Source of the DNA: Pseudemcibacter aquimaris
GTDB taxonomy: Bacteria; Pseudomonadota; Alphaproteobacteria; Sphingomonadales; Emcibacteraceae
Reading direction: 5' to 3'
DNA: 64,000 bases
Assembly: GCF_028869115.1 (NCBI RefSeq)
Contig: NZ_CP079800.1
Coordinates: 2,046,001-2,110,000, forward strand
Shown: one piece after another, positions 19,223 to 28,999 of the stretch
How positions within the stretch are numbered: position 1 is the stretch's first letter
Layout: each line of letters starts with the position of its first letter
Made by a program: the position numbers and the translations under genes
Notes under the pieces: model-generated
What the model saw: the letters and a program-made list of their open reading frames with translations, nothing else
Told to the model about the DNA's origin: nothing
The model's database searches: none

Positions 19223-19518
19223 AACTTATATTTACCTATTCTTAGAATTAACGCAAGTAGAAAAATGTCTTTATTTTTCAATAAGTTAGCCCGTGCAAAA
19301 ATACCACACTGTGGCAAATATGACACACTAAGAAAAACGTGAAAATATGCTTATTTTTCAGCACCTTACCCCCAAAATACGGCATATTTTGCAAAAATGT
19401 CACGCATACGATTTTTTAAAAAAAATCACTATTTTTTGCCAAATTTATGAATTTCGGCATTTCTTATACTTAAGTTCTTTTAAATTCGCGGTTGTTCGCG
19501 TCATATCTTTCCTATAGA

Positions 19519-19540
19519 TTCCCTAAAAACAATAAGGGAA
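19519..19540 (+). promoter_or_regulatory. Small hairpin covering the RBS of the next gene
   Basis: TTCCCT (19519-19524) pairs with AGGGAA (19535-19540), which is the ribosome binding site for the GTG at 19547. A 6-bp stem with a 10-nt loop is modest but could lower translation. Confidence 0.3.
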
Positions 19541-19546
19541 AAACAA

Positions 19547-20356
19547 GTGCTTAATTTCAATGAACCGATAATGATGTTGATGGTATTACCAGCGGCAATC
19601 ACCGTTATTGGTCATGCGCTATTCCGTTTTTTTGCCGGCGAAGGGATCGGCCATACCCTTGCCAATTCATCACTTATTATCGCATTCATGATTACTATGT
19701 TGATTTATTACGGCGTCCCTACCCTGCCGATCCGTGTGAATACGGATCAATTGTTTTTCATATGTCTGATTTCATTATGTTTTGGCATGTTGCAGGACCG
19801 ATACCCGAAAATGAACCTGTTATCACCGCAAGTTCATATTGCACTCATGATACTGGTGGTATTCTGGATTTATGCCAATAATGCAAATTTCCCCGTAGCG
19901 CGGGTCAATATATATGCGCTTGCTTTCATTACCATTATATCAATCATCCTTTTCCTGAAACTCGAAGACATTCAATATAATGCGTTACAAGCGCCCGTAT
20001 CGTTATTCTGGGCGGCGGTGGGGTTATTCGTTGTTGCTAAGGGCGCCAATATCCCTTTAAGTGAAAATCTGATGATGATTTTGATTGCATCATTCGGTGC
20101 TTATCTGGTGCTTAATTTTCCAAAACCCAAATTTCCTTTTGGTGCATCGGCGCTTTATCCCGGTTTCCTTATTATATTAAGTGTAGCCATGCAGATGCAC
20201 GGCACTGATCCGTCACTTGGTTTTTCCCTCGTGATATTGACCATGATTTTTTATTCGGAAGATATACTTGGACTGGTGCATGATGAATATGCAACGCCAC
20301 TTATTCGGTTAATCATGCCAGCATTTCCAATCTTTTTTGCGTGGATATTTTCATAA
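19547..20356 (+). CDS. Polytopic membrane protein of unknown function
   Basis: 269 residues from a GTG start preceded by AAGGGA. About eight or nine hydrophobic helices cover almost the whole length, with short polar loops (for example QDRYPKMNLLSPQ near residue 85 and PKPKFPFGASALYPG near 195). No signal peptide, catalytic motif or transporter signature that I can name. It lies between the sRNA region and an S9 peptidase gene 74 bp downstream on the same strand. It could be a YhhN-like or lipid-related membrane protein, but I do not assign it. Confidence 0.8.
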   Translation: MLNFNEPIMMLMVLPAAITVIGHALFRFFAGEGIGHTLANSSLIIAFMITMLIYYGVPTLPIRVNTDQLFFICLISLCFGMLQDRYPKMNLLSPQVHIALMILVVFWIYANNANFPVARVNIYALAFITIISIILFLKLEDIQYNALQAPVSLFWAAVGLFVVAKGANIPLSENLMMILIASFGAYLVLNFPKPKFPFGASALYPGFLIILSVAMQMHGTDPSLGFSLVILTMIFYSEDILGLVHDEYATPLIRLIMPAFPIFFAWIFS

Positions 20357-20430
20357 AACCCGCCATATTGCCAATAAGCATATGAACTGATAGGATATTT
20401 TCCATAAATATATAGAAGGGGAATTTATTC

Positions 20431-22455
20431 ATGCGACTTTTTGCCGTAATCGTTTTATGTGTTTCATCCATAACCGCCCACGCGGATACCATGAACATGG
20501 TTGATTTATTAAATGTCCCAAGCGTACGTGACGGACAATTATCACCAAATGACGATAAAATTTTATTCGTAAAAAGCGTTGCCGATTGGGCAGAGAATAA
20601 AAACGTCACCAGCATTTGGCAGGTGGATACAAATGGCAACAACATGATGCAGGTATCAACCAATGCCACAAACGCCACATCCCCAAGATGGTCACCTGAT
20701 GGTAAAAAGATCATGTTTATTAGTAAACGTGGCGCCGATGATGTAAATCAGGTTTATATTATGCCCGCTGATGGTGGCGAGGCATTAAGATTAACCGATC
20801 ATAAAACCGCCGTGACATCGGCCACATGGTCCCAAGACGGGTCGCTAATTTATTTCATTGCCGCACAACCAAAATCAAAAACGGAACAAGAAAACGAAGC
20901 AAGCGGCGACGATATTTACAAGTTCGAACAAAATTATAAACAAAAGCACCTGTGGAAAGTATCCGTTGATGAAGGGTTAGAAACCCGCCTTACCTATGGT
21001 GATTTCAGTGTAACGAGTTACAAACAATCACAAGACGGTAAAAAAATCGTCCATAGCCGTGCTCCAAACCCGCTTCTTGATGCGGCACTGGAAAGTGAAA
21101 TTTGGATCATGGATTCTGATGGGACAAACGCTGGTCAGGTCACAGAAAATAAAAACCCGGAATCGCGCGCGGAACTTTCCCCGGATAATAAAACGGTGCT
21201 TTATCTGTCATGGACCGATGAAAATGATGTCCCCTATTTTGAAAATAATCTATTTTTAATTTCTGCGAATGGCGGCACGCCACGTCAAATGCTGGGTAAT
21301 TTCGATCAAGATATTCAACAGGCACATTGGTCGCAGGACGGTGAACGCATATATTTCAAAGCGAACATGGGTGTTCACAACGAATTATTTGAATATACCC
21401 TTGAAAGCGCAGAAATTAAGCAATTAACAAACGGTGATCATACCGTTTCAAGCTGGCATTATAATGCGCGCCGTAATCATCACCTTATGTCCATCAGATC
21501 AGAACATAACAATGGTGATTTCTGGCACATGGCATCAAATGATAATGAACCATCACGTATCACAAACATTTATGATTATCTTAAGCGTGATTTTGACCTG
21601 CCACGTCAGGACATCGTGCGTTGGAAAGGCGCCGATGGCGTAGATATTGAGGGCACCATTTATTACCCCCATGATTATGACGCGAGCAAAAGATACCCGC
21701 TTGTGGTGCAAACCCACGGTGGCCCAAGAGCATCGGATCAATGGGGTGGACTTTTTAGCAGCACATCATACGCACCGATACTTGCGGCACATGGTTATGT
21801 GATTTTAAGACCAAATTACCGCGGTAGCCTTGGCTATGGTGATGACTTCGTCCGTGATATGGTGGATAGCTATTTCAATCAATCCCACCTTGATGTAATG
21901 GCAGGCGTTGATCATTTAATCGAAGCCGGAATTGTTGATGGCGATAAAATGGTCAAAATGGGATATAGCGCCGGTGGTCATATGACCAATAAAATCATCA
22001 CCTACACGGGCCGCTTCAAGGCGGCATCATCCGCCGCCGGTACCGTGAACTGGATATCCATGTATAGCCAATCGGACACGCGCATTTACCGCACACCATG
22101 GTTTGGCGGCACACCGTGGCAAACTGACGCACCAATTGAAACATATTGGGATCATTCCCCGTTAAAAGACGTTGCAAAGGTCACAACACCAACAATGATC
22201 ATTGTTGGTGGTGCTGATGTCCGCGTTCCCAAGGAACAATCAATTGAATTATACCGCGCGTTAAAATCAAATGGTGTTGAAAGCGACCTTTATATCGTGC
22301 CACGCGAAGGGCATGGTTGGCGCGAATTACGCCACCGCCTTGGAAAAATGAATTTGGAAATGACATGGTTTGAAAAATATGTTCATGGCCGTGAATTTGA
22401 ACATGAAACGGTTTCCAGTGATAATGAAAACAGCGAAACCACCGTTGTCGAATGA
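20431..22455 (+). CDS. Exported S9 family prolyl oligopeptidase-type peptidase
   Basis: 674 residues. A signal peptide (1-19, ending AHA/D) is followed by a beta-propeller with WD40/TolB-like PRWSPDGKKIMF repeats (about 25-390). The C-terminal alpha/beta hydrolase has nucleophile S513 in GYSAGGH, D596 in VGGADVRVPK and H628 in EGHGW, a complete catalytic triad. The oxyanion-side segment is THGGPRASDQWG. Such enzymes cleave short peptides after proline or remove acylated residues; export suggests nutritional use in the periplasm. AAGGGGAA is a good RBS. A GAF protein gene follows. Confidence 0.94.
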   Translation: MRLFAVIVLCVSSITAHADTMNMVDLLNVPSVRDGQLSPNDDKILFVKSVADWAENKNVTSIWQVDTNGNNMMQVSTNATNATSPRWSPDGKKIMFISKRGADDVNQVYIMPADGGEALRLTDHKTAVTSATWSQDGSLIYFIAAQPKSKTEQENEASGDDIYKFEQNYKQKHLWKVSVDEGLETRLTYGDFSVTSYKQSQDGKKIVHSRAPNPLLDAALESEIWIMDSDGTNAGQVTENKNPESRAELSPDNKTVLYLSWTDENDVPYFENNLFLISANGGTPRQMLGNFDQDIQQAHWSQDGERIYFKANMGVHNELFEYTLESAEIKQLTNGDHTVSSWHYNARRNHHLMSIRSEHNNGDFWHMASNDNEPSRITNIYDYLKRDFDLPRQDIVRWKGADGVDIEGTIYYPHDYDASKRYPLVVQTHGGPRASDQWGGLFSSTSYAPILAAHGYVILRPNYRGSLGYGDDFVRDMVDSYFNQSHLDVMAGVDHLIEAGIVDGDKMVKMGYSAGGHMTNKIITYTGRFKAASSAAGTVNWISMYSQSDTRIYRTPWFGGTPWQTDAPIETYWDHSPLKDVAKVTTPTMIIVGGADVRVPKEQSIELYRALKSNGVESDLYIVPREGHGWRELRHRLGKMNLEMTWFEKYVHGREFEHETVSSDNENSETTVVE

Positions 22456-22475
22456 CCTTGAAAGGGATGGTCATT
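22451..22475 (+). terminator. Stem-loop overlapping the S9 peptidase stop
   Basis: AATGACC pairs perfectly with GGTCATT around an 11-nt loop. It lacks a T tract, so it may be only partly terminating. Confidence 0.3.
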
Positions 22476-22520
22476 ACTGTTATCAATATAAACAAGCTCA
22501 CTTAACCAGTTGAAAGACAT

Positions 22521-23015
22521 ATGGAAAATATTAAGAAGCTCATATTAGAAAGTGATGGACCGTTACCGGAAAAAGACATCTTGTCCGCCCTGGCGCAGGA
22601 TGTTCTGGATCAACTTGATGTGGATCTTGTCAGCATTTGGTATTTTGATGATGGGTTAAGCAAGATAACATGCCAACATTCCGTTGATAAATTTAAAAAA
22701 CGCGAATTAAAAGATACGGTTCTTCTGGCGGCTGATTTTCCAAATTATTTCACCGCAATGATCGAAGGAGTCACCATTAGGGCAGATGATGTCACAAGTG
22801 ACCGCAACACGATTGAATTGGTTGACGCATATTTTAATCCCAATGACATTAAATCATTACTTGATTATATTATATATACAAATGGCAAGCCAACGGGCCT
22901 GATTTGTTGTGAAACAACATCCACTTACAGGCATTGGCAGGATAGCGACGAGACCATTATTCGTGCCCTTACAGTAATGGCAGGAATGGAACTTAGAAAC
23001 GCCAGTTCCAACTAA
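22521..23015 (+). CDS. GAF-domain protein
   Basis: 164 residues, essentially one GAF-like domain: ILSALAQDVLDQLDVDLVSIWYFDD, a central strand region, then GKPTGLICCETTSTYRHWQDSDETIIRALTVMAGMEL, the usual GAF ending with a long final helix. GAF domains bind small ligands or cofactors in signalling proteins. No output domain is attached, so it would act through a partner. Two adjacent Cys (ICCE) lie near the usual ligand pocket. It is encoded 65 bp after the S9 peptidase and 82 bp before typA. Confidence 0.8.
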   Translation: MENIKKLILESDGPLPEKDILSALAQDVLDQLDVDLVSIWYFDDGLSKITCQHSVDKFKKRELKDTVLLAADFPNYFTAMIEGVTIRADDVTSDRNTIELVDAYFNPNDIKSLLDYIIYTNGKPTGLICCETTSTYRHWQDSDETIIRALTVMAGMELRNASSN

Positions 23016-23097
23016 ATAAATCTTTAAATAGACATGTCATAAAAGATCGCTATACTGCGCCAACTTTATTTTAGGCACCAACAATTGGCGAAATCAG

Positions 23098-24927
23098 ATG
23101 ACCTTACGCAATATTGCTATTATTGCCCACGTTGACCACGGCAAAACCACACTCGTTGACGGCATGTTTAAACAAAGCGGCATGTACCGTGAAAATGAAA
23201 CCGTTGAAGAGCTGGCAATGGACAGCAACGAGATTGAAAAAGAACGCGGCATTACCATTTTTGCAAAATGTACGGCGGTTGACTGGGGTGATCATCGCAT
23301 CAATATCGTCGATACACCGGGACACGCCGACTTCGGTGGTGAAGTGGAACGTATCCTTAATATGGTGGATGGTGTGATCCTGCTCGTGGATAGCGCCGAA
23401 GGCCCAATGCCACAAACCAAATTCGTAACCGGTAAGGCCCTCTCACTTGGCCTTAAGCCAATTGTGGTTATCAATAAAATTGATAAGGCTGACCGCCGCC
23501 CGGACGAAGTACACGACGAAGTATTCGATCTGTTTGTATCGCTGGACGCCAATGATGAACAGCTTGATTTCCCAATGTTATATGCATCCGGCCGTGATGG
23601 TTGGGCATCCCGTGAACTTGATGGGCCGCAGGAAAACCTTGATCCGCTTTTTGAAACGATCATTGATTATTATGACAAGCCAGCCATGCGCACAAAAGAA
23701 ATCATTGATGAACCATTCACAATGCTTGCGACACTGCTTGACCGTGATAATTTCATGGGCCGTGTTCTGACGGGCCGTGTTCAAAGCGGTAAAATCAAGG
23801 TCAATGACCCGATTAAAGTGATCAACCAAGCTGGCGAAGAAGTGGAAGCAGGACGTGCAACCAAACTTATGTCATTCGATGGCCTTGACCGTGTTCCGGT
23901 TGATGAGGCGATCGCGGGTGACATCATCGCCATCGCTGGACTTAGCATCGGTACGGTTGCCGATACCATTTGCGCGCCAGAGGTAACAGAACCATTAAAA
24001 GCACAGCCAATTGATCCACCAACGCTATCAATGGCATTTACGGTGAATGACAGCCCGCTTGCTGGACGCGAAGGCGACAAAGTTACGTCACGTATGATCC
24101 GTGACAGACTGTTAAAAGAGGCAGAAGGTAACGTCGCCATCCGCATCACCGAAGCAGAAAGCAAAGATAGCTTTGATGTTGCCGGACGTGGCGAGCTTCA
24201 ATTGGGTGTTCTTATTGAAACAATGCGCCGCGAAGGGTTCGAATTATCCATATCCCGCCCACGCGTTCTTTATCAAACGGACGAAAATGGCGGCCGAACA
24301 GAACCATTCGAAGAAGTCATCGTTGACGTTGACGAAGATTATTCAGGTGTTGTTGTTGAAAAAATGGCCGAACGCAAGGCAGAAATGACAGACATGCGTT
24401 CAAGTGGTACTGGCAAAACTCGCATTACCTTCCTCGCCCCGTCACGCGGATTAATTGGTTATCACGGTGAATTTCTAACCGATACGCGCGGTACAGGTAT
24501 TATGAACCGCACATACCATAGCTATGGTCCATATAAAGGCCCAATTCAGGGCCGCCGCGTTGGTGTTCTGATCAGCATGGGTATGGGTAAGGCAGTTGCA
24601 TACGCCCTCTTTAACCTGGAAGACCGCGGTGTGATCATGATCCACCCACAGGAAGAAGTATACGAAGGCATGATCATCGGTGAACACGCTCGTTCCAATG
24701 ATCTTGATGTAAACGTTCTTAAAGGTAAGCAATTAACCAACATCCGTGCTGCGGGTAAGGATGATGCGATCAAGCTGACACCACCACGTAAATTAAGCCT
24801 TGAGCAGGCAATTGCCTATATTCAGGATGATGAACTTGTGGAAGTGACACCGGAAAGCATTCGCCTTAGAAAACGTTTCCTAATTCCGCATGAGCGTAAA
24901 AAGGCAGCCAAGGCAGCGTCACAATAA
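23098..24927 (+). CDS. typA: Translational GTPase TypA/BipA
   Basis: 609 residues, the standard TypA length. GTPase motifs are [10 protein letters not shown] (P-loop), RGITI (switch I), [10 protein letters not shown] and NKIDK. Elongation-factor domain II, the EF-G-like domain ([20 protein letters not shown]) and the TypA-specific C-terminal domain ([14 protein letters not shown] with [10 protein letters not shown]) are all present. It binds ribosomes and assists 50S assembly and stress or cold adaptation. Cytosolic. The gene appears single, with no close operon partner. Confidence 0.97.
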   Translation: MTLRNIAIIAHVDHGKTTLVDGMFKQSGMYRENETVEELAMDSNEIEKERGITIFAKCTAVDWGDHRINIVDTPGHADFGGEVERILNMVDGVILLVDSAEGPMPQTKFVTGKALSLGLKPIVVINKIDKADRRPDEVHDEVFDLFVSLDANDEQLDFPMLYASGRDGWASRELDGPQENLDPLFETIIDYYDKPAMRTKEIIDEPFTMLATLLDRDNFMGRVLTGRVQSGKIKVNDPIKVINQAGEEVEAGRATKLMSFDGLDRVPVDEAIAGDIIAIAGLSIGTVADTICAPEVTEPLKAQPIDPPTLSMAFTVNDSPLAGREGDKVTSRMIRDRLLKEAEGNVAIRITEAESKDSFDVAGRGELQLGVLIETMRREGFELSISRPRVLYQTDENGGRTEPFEEVIVDVDEDYSGVVVEKMAERKAEMTDMRSSGTGKTRITFLAPSRGLIGYHGEFLTDTRGTGIMNRTYHSYGPYKGPIQGRRVGVLISMGMGKAVAYALFNLEDRGVIMIHPQEEVYEGMIIGEHARSNDLDVNVLKGKQLTNIRAAGKDDAIKLTPPRKLSLEQAIAYIQDDELVEVTPESIRLRKRFLIPHERKKAAKAASQ

Positions 24928-25021
24928 ATTAATACGCTTTTTTAAGAATGACTTAATACTTATTCCCTATTATCACCAGTTGATGTAAATTTACTCAATT
25001 GAGAATAACGGGGAAGAATAT

Positions 25022-27469
25022 ATGAGTTTGTTACCCAATGGGGGTTGGCGTATTAAACCCCTTTTAGGTTATGCTGTAATTATCATTACAACATTGCTCG
25101 GTTCTGCCTTTGCGCAGACCAGCAACAATTTCGTGCTAAATCTTTCGGCTGAAGAACAACAATGGATTTCTGAAAATCCAACGCTTACCGTTACCAATCA
25201 GATGAACTGGGCACCTATTGATTTTGTTGATGGTGATCGCCCTTCTGGTTTTTCCATTGATTATTTAAACTTAGTTCTAAGCAAGGTTGGCCTTAATGCA
25301 AGCTATATAAATGGCTTAGCATGGAATGACCTTCATTCTATGGCAATAAATAATGAAGTGGATATTATCCATAGCGTTATTCGCACAGAAGAAAGAGAAA
25401 AGCATTTCTTATTTTCTGATCATTATCTTGAATTACCCGTTGGTTTTTATGGTCTACCTGGAAGCGCTCCTGTAGAAAGCGTAGAGGATTTATCTGGAAA
25501 GGCTGTTGGATCAATTCGAAACTCTGGTACTGCAAACGTCCTTAAAAAAGAAAGCCCAGGAAGTACTATACTGGAATTTACTGATATCAATGAAGCACTT
25601 GTCGCATTAAGTGGCGGCATTATTGATATTTATGCCGGACGTGTTCCAATTGTAAATCACGCTATCTCAACCAATCGCTATACGAACCTTGATTTTCTAG
25701 GCGGCGCAATTTTTACCTACAGTAACCGTGATGCACGGCTTCGTATTGCAGTACATAATAGCAACCCTTTATTAATGGCTATCATTGAAAAAGGAATGAG
25801 CGCTGTTACAGATAACGAGTATCAATTTCTCGTGGATAAATGGCAGACAAGTTCCTTAAGAGCGGGTAATTTCCGCTTAACTGAAGAAGAAAGAAATTGG
25901 TTAGACAATAACCCTATTATTAGGGTTGCTTCTTTTCCGAACATTGAACCATTGGAATTTGTTACACCCGATGGGCGTATTAGTGGGATTACAGGAACAT
26001 ACCTTGATATACTTTCAGAATTATTGGGCATCAGATTTGAATGGGTAAGAAATGAGACCTGGGAACAAGGATTTGAAATGATCAAATCCGGAACCGCCGA
26101 CATCATTTCGGCAACAACATCAACGCCAGAACGCGATGAATATCTTTCATATTCTGACCCATATTTATCACTTAACAATATGATATTCTCTATTCGCGGT
26201 AATAATTATTCTTCGATGCAAGACTTAAGAGGTAAAAAAATTGCCCAAGTAAGTAACTTTGCAATCACTGATTTTTTGAGAAATGACTATCCAGATATTG
26301 AAATCATTGAAACTGAAACCGCCACAGATGCATTAAACCTCGTTAATGATCAACAGGCCGACGCCTTTATCGCAAGCACTTTACTGGTGACCCCTATCAT
26401 TGCCCAACATAGTATGGATGATATTATTGCCACCGGAAGTAGCCCGTATGAAATTATTGAAACCATTGGCATAAGAAAAGACCTTACGATATTGTCTAGC
26501 GTAATAAAAAAAGCGATGGCAAGCATCACGGCAGTAGAAAAAGCAACCATAAACAATGAATGGATGATCCCACGCACACAAGCAAAACAGGATTATACAT
26601 TAGTTCTAAGCATTACAGGTGTATTAATCACCTTTACATTGATTGTATTATTCTGGAACGCGAGCCTTAGGAAAGAAGTTTCAAGGCGTATTAAAACCGA
26701 AAATGAACTTCATAAATCCAGATCCATCGCTGAAGGCGAACGCGTAAAAGCCCAAGTCGCTAAACGTGAAGCCGAAGATGCCAACAGGGCAAAGTCAACA
26801 TTCCTTGCAAATATGTCTCATGAACTGCGTACCCCCTTAAATGCGATTATCGGTTTTTCCGACGTCATGTCCGCAGAAATTTACGGAAAACTGGATAACC
26901 CGAAATATAAAGAATATCTGAAAGATATTAATAATAGCGGCCTTCATCTTGTGACAATCATCAACGACATTCTTGATCTTTCAAAAATCGAAGCCGGTAA
27001 AATGCAGCTTGTTAAATCACCCTTTGATTTAAATGAATGTATTACCGAGGCCGTCAAGATGGTTCAGAACTCAGCTGAACGTCAAAAAATATCGCTTACC
27101 CAGTATGGATCGTCTTATGAAATTTATGCAGATAAAAACGCTTTAAAAAGAATTTTTATCAATCTTCTTTCCAATGCTGTTAAATTTACACCGGAAAATG
27201 GCAGTATATCCATTACCCTTTCCATCGAAGATGATATTATCATTTATGTGAAAGATAGTGGCATCGGTATCCCTAAGGATAAACTTGAACAAGTCATCAA
27301 GCCATTTGAACAAATCGAACAAGATTCAAATATTAACGAAGAAGGCACCGGCCTTGGCCTATCTATTGTAAACAAGCTAACCGAACTTCATGGTGGCAGT
27401 TTTAAACTTGATAGTGATCTGGGAATGGGTACAACTGCCATCGTACGACTGCCGCATACCAAACTTTAA
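25022..27469 (+). CDS. BvgS-like sensor histidine kinase, two Venus-flytrap domains
   Basis: 815 residues with RBS GGGGAAG. Signal peptide through SAFA/Q (about residue 32). Two SBP_bac_3 sensor domains follow, about 40-275 (LSAEEQQWISENP) and 285-520 (LTEEERNWLDNNP), then a membrane helix near 530-550 (TLVLSITGVLITFTLIVLFW) and a coiled coil. HisKA has H600 in NMSHELRTP, and HATPase_c has NLLSNAVKF, DSGIGI and GTGLGLSIV. It has the same architecture as the kinase at 11493 and no receiver domain. No response regulator gene is adjacent. Ligand unknown; a terminator-like hairpin follows at 27490. Confidence 0.92.
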   Translation: MSLLPNGGWRIKPLLGYAVIIITTLLGSAFAQTSNNFVLNLSAEEQQWISENPTLTVTNQMNWAPIDFVDGDRPSGFSIDYLNLVLSKVGLNASYINGLAWNDLHSMAINNEVDIIHSVIRTEEREKHFLFSDHYLELPVGFYGLPGSAPVESVEDLSGKAVGSIRNSGTANVLKKESPGSTILEFTDINEALVALSGGIIDIYAGRVPIVNHAISTNRYTNLDFLGGAIFTYSNRDARLRIAVHNSNPLLMAIIEKGMSAVTDNEYQFLVDKWQTSSLRAGNFRLTEEERNWLDNNPIIRVASFPNIEPLEFVTPDGRISGITGTYLDILSELLGIRFEWVRNETWEQGFEMIKSGTADIISATTSTPERDEYLSYSDPYLSLNNMIFSIRGNNYSSMQDLRGKKIAQVSNFAITDFLRNDYPDIEIIETETATDALNLVNDQQADAFIASTLLVTPIIAQHSMDDIIATGSSPYEIIETIGIRKDLTILSSVIKKAMASITAVEKATINNEWMIPRTQAKQDYTLVLSITGVLITFTLIVLFWNASLRKEVSRRIKTENELHKSRSIAEGERVKAQVAKREAEDANRAKSTFLANMSHELRTPLNAIIGFSDVMSAEIYGKLDNPKYKEYLKDINNSGLHLVTIINDILDLSKIEAGKMQLVKSPFDLNECITEAVKMVQNSAERQKISLTQYGSSYEIYADKNALKRIFINLLSNAVKFTPENGSISITLSIEDDIIIYVKDSGIGIPKDKLEQVIKPFEQIEQDSNINEEGTGLGLSIVNKLTELHGGSFKLDSDLGMGTTAIVRLPHTKL

Positions 27470-27489
27470 ACAATCATTGGAACTTTTAA

Positions 27490-27543
27490 CTGTGTTAGTG
27501 GTGTATTATTTCACAAGAATCACCACAGGTATAACACTGTTTT
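27490..27543 (+). terminator. Composite stem-loop after the kinase gene
   Basis: CTGTGTTA-GTGGTG pairs with CACCAC...TAACACTG (one mismatch, a small internal loop) and is followed by TTTT. It fits as an intrinsic terminator for the kinase gene. Confidence 0.55.
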
Positions 27544-27650
27544 ACCCCATATAACACACCTACCCCTCTACCCCACCTCAAATTATCATCAATCTAACAT
27601 ACTGATTAAAAACGATTTTTAAAAAACTTTCATTTTTTATCCAAATGTTG

Positions 27651-27691
27651 TTGACTATTTTTGTATTGGTGTTATATATAACTACAACACC
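27651..27691 (+). promoter_or_regulatory. Strong promoter with overlapping palindrome for the small ORF
   Basis: TTGACT at 27651-27656 and TATATA at 27673-27678 are 16 bp apart, close to the sigma-70 consensus. A near-palindrome runs from GGTGTTATA (from 27668) to TACAACACC (to 27691), 8 of 9 positions matching, and covers the -10 box. That is a plausible repressor operator. Confidence 0.6.
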
Positions 27692-27754
27692 TAATCAGCA
27701 ACACAGCTAAACAGGTAACCAAAACAGAAGATATAAACTTGAAAGGAATTTAAA

Positions 27755-27958
27755 ATGTTTAACCTATATAAAGATGCAATCGATCAAAACGGCTTCATGG
27801 CTCTAGTAAGCAACAACATCGAAACAACAACTAAAGAGCAAGAAACTCATAGTCGTCAGGTATTCGCTGGATTTGCAATTGTCAGCCTAGCTATTATGTC
27901 AGTCATCGGCAAAGGATCAGAAGTATTATCAGCAGTTGCGACATCAACAGTAATCTAA
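27755..27958 (+). CDS. Small single-span membrane protein, unknown
   Basis: 67 residues with a good RBS (GAAAGGAATTTAAA before ATG) and a near-consensus promoter about 80 bp upstream. The first 35 residues are polar. They are followed by a hydrophobic segment (VFAGFAIVSLAIMSVIG, about 38-54) and a small-residue tail (SAVATSTVI). The transcript is isolated between two hairpins, so it is probably expressed on its own and strongly. No family recognised. It could be a stress-induced membrane peptide or a regulator of a membrane complex; I found no antisense partner of toxin-antitoxin type. Confidence 0.7.
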   Translation: MFNLYKDAIDQNGFMALVSNNIETTTKEQETHSRQVFAGFAIVSLAIMSVIGKGSEVLSAVATSTVI

Positions 27959-27975
27959 GTGGTAACATATAAAAC

Positions 27976-27996
27976 CGGGGCTGGATGGATGCCCCG
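27976..27996 (+). terminator. Hairpin after the small ORF
   Basis: CGGGGC pairs with GCCCCG around a 9-nt loop, 17 bp after the stop. There is no T tract, so termination strength is uncertain. Confidence 0.4.
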
Positions 27997-28113
27997 TATG
28001 ACCGGAATTTCCTCCCCCAATGTGTGTCATGTGCCCTCTTTACCCATCATTAATAATAATGGTTTATAATCATAGTATTGATAAACCAATTTATATCAAA
28101 GCAAGAGGGACAC

Positions 28114-28374
28114 ATGACACATTTTCTATCGTCAGATAAAAATCCGAAAGGTCATAAGCTTGAGGATATATTAAAACACATCAGAAATGATGTGATTTAT
28201 CGTGCGACCAAAATCATGAATGATAATAGACCGGAAGCACAGCATGTTTTAAACAATAATATTCAAATCTTACAGTACTTAGAAGATTCCATAAAATTGG
28301 CCGAAGACAGCACAACTGTACTAAACCGTGCCTTCGGTGTAAGAGAAAACGGCAAGCCAAGAATTGGTGATTAA
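28114..28374 (+). CDS. Small hypothetical protein
   Basis: 86 residues from the ATG at 28114, chosen because AGAGGGA precedes it; an in-frame TTG at 28078 has no RBS. The protein is hydrophilic and predicted mostly helical (KLEDILKHIRNDVIYRATKIM, then HVLNNNIQILQYLEDSIKLAED), with no signal peptide or membrane segment. No family recognised. It lies 11 bp upstream of the PAS_5 protein gene and is probably co-transcribed, so a role in the same signalling or stress pathway is possible. Confidence 0.75.
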   Translation: MTHFLSSDKNPKGHKLEDILKHIRNDVIYRATKIMNDNRPEAQHVLNNNIQILQYLEDSIKLAEDSTTVLNRAFGVRENGKPRIGD

Positions 28375-28385
28375 TAGTTAGTTTT

Positions 28386-28913
28386 ATGAGTAACATGCCT
28401 TTAAAATCAGTTGAATATATTTTCAACAATCGACAGTTCGTCATGAACTTCTATAATCTTGATGAATTGCCCCCATCAGATGCGGGCGAATTAACCTCTT
28501 TTTATCAGCTTTGGAACAAATTGCGAGATGGCAAGAAAATCCCTAGCCGCCAAGATTATACTTTTGAAAATCTAAAAGGCTGGCATACCAATATTCGTCT
28601 AGTTGATCTTGGTGAGGAAATTAATTCCCCCAAACACAACATCATTCTTGGTGAAACATACAAACGTTATTGGGGAAATGATACAATGTATAACCGATTT
28701 GTAGCATCTAAAGATGCAACAGCAGATAATAGAGAAAAATATCTTAAATCGCTTGGTTGTTTTATGAATTATCATTACGCGATTAGCGTTGGCAACTCAC
28801 CAAAACTAGATAATCCTCTACGGCAAGTCGCCTGGATTGATTTACCGCTCTCCAATGGTAACAATGATGAGATTAGCTTTTTACTTACCGCATTAATTCC
28901 GCTTGAGGAATAA
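28386..28913 (+). CDS. PAS_5-family PAS domain protein
   Basis: 175 residues. The segment FYQLWNKLRDGKKIPSRQDYTFENLKG matches the start of the alphaproteobacterial stand-alone PAS_5 family (L.xYW..lR.gr.lPsR.di.P). The core IRLVDLGEE, an RYWGNDTMYNRF segment (family: R..G..i....g.d.tG) and a final LLTALIPL strand also fit. Such proteins have no kinase or DNA-binding domain and their function is mostly unknown; they may sense small molecules. The gene follows a small helical protein gene by 11 bp. Confidence 0.75.
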   Translation: MSNMPLKSVEYIFNNRQFVMNFYNLDELPPSDAGELTSFYQLWNKLRDGKKIPSRQDYTFENLKGWHTNIRLVDLGEEINSPKHNIILGETYKRYWGNDTMYNRFVASKDATADNREKYLKSLGCFMNYHYAISVGNSPKLDNPLRQVAWIDLPLSNGNNDEISFLLTALIPLEE

Positions 28914-28999
28914 TTGAACCAGAATTTCAATATATATATTCTACAAGCCTAATCCTTTCACCGCTTGACATTCCCCCTAAAATCCTTGAAACAAGATGC

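Larger units (their letters stand above)
19116..19546. other. 431-bp intergenic region containing a candidate sRNA
   Basis: The left 110 bp hold a candidate mmgR-type sRNA on the minus strand. The rest (19236-19518) is very AT-rich with long A and T runs and no credible coding frame. A small hairpin near 19519-19540 covers the RBS of the next gene. Confidence 0.75.

Noticed and set aside
24994-25003. Perfect palindrome CTCAATTGAG before the kinase gene
   Set aside because: Ten bases only, AT-rich, single copy; chance is a sufficient explanation.
25022-27469. Reading the SBP_bac_3 proteins as ABC transporter binding proteins
   Set aside because: The kinases at 11493 and 25022 continue into a membrane helix and full kinase domains, the fragment pair at 5577-9163 does so once one base is restored, and no permease or ATPase genes adjoin any of them.
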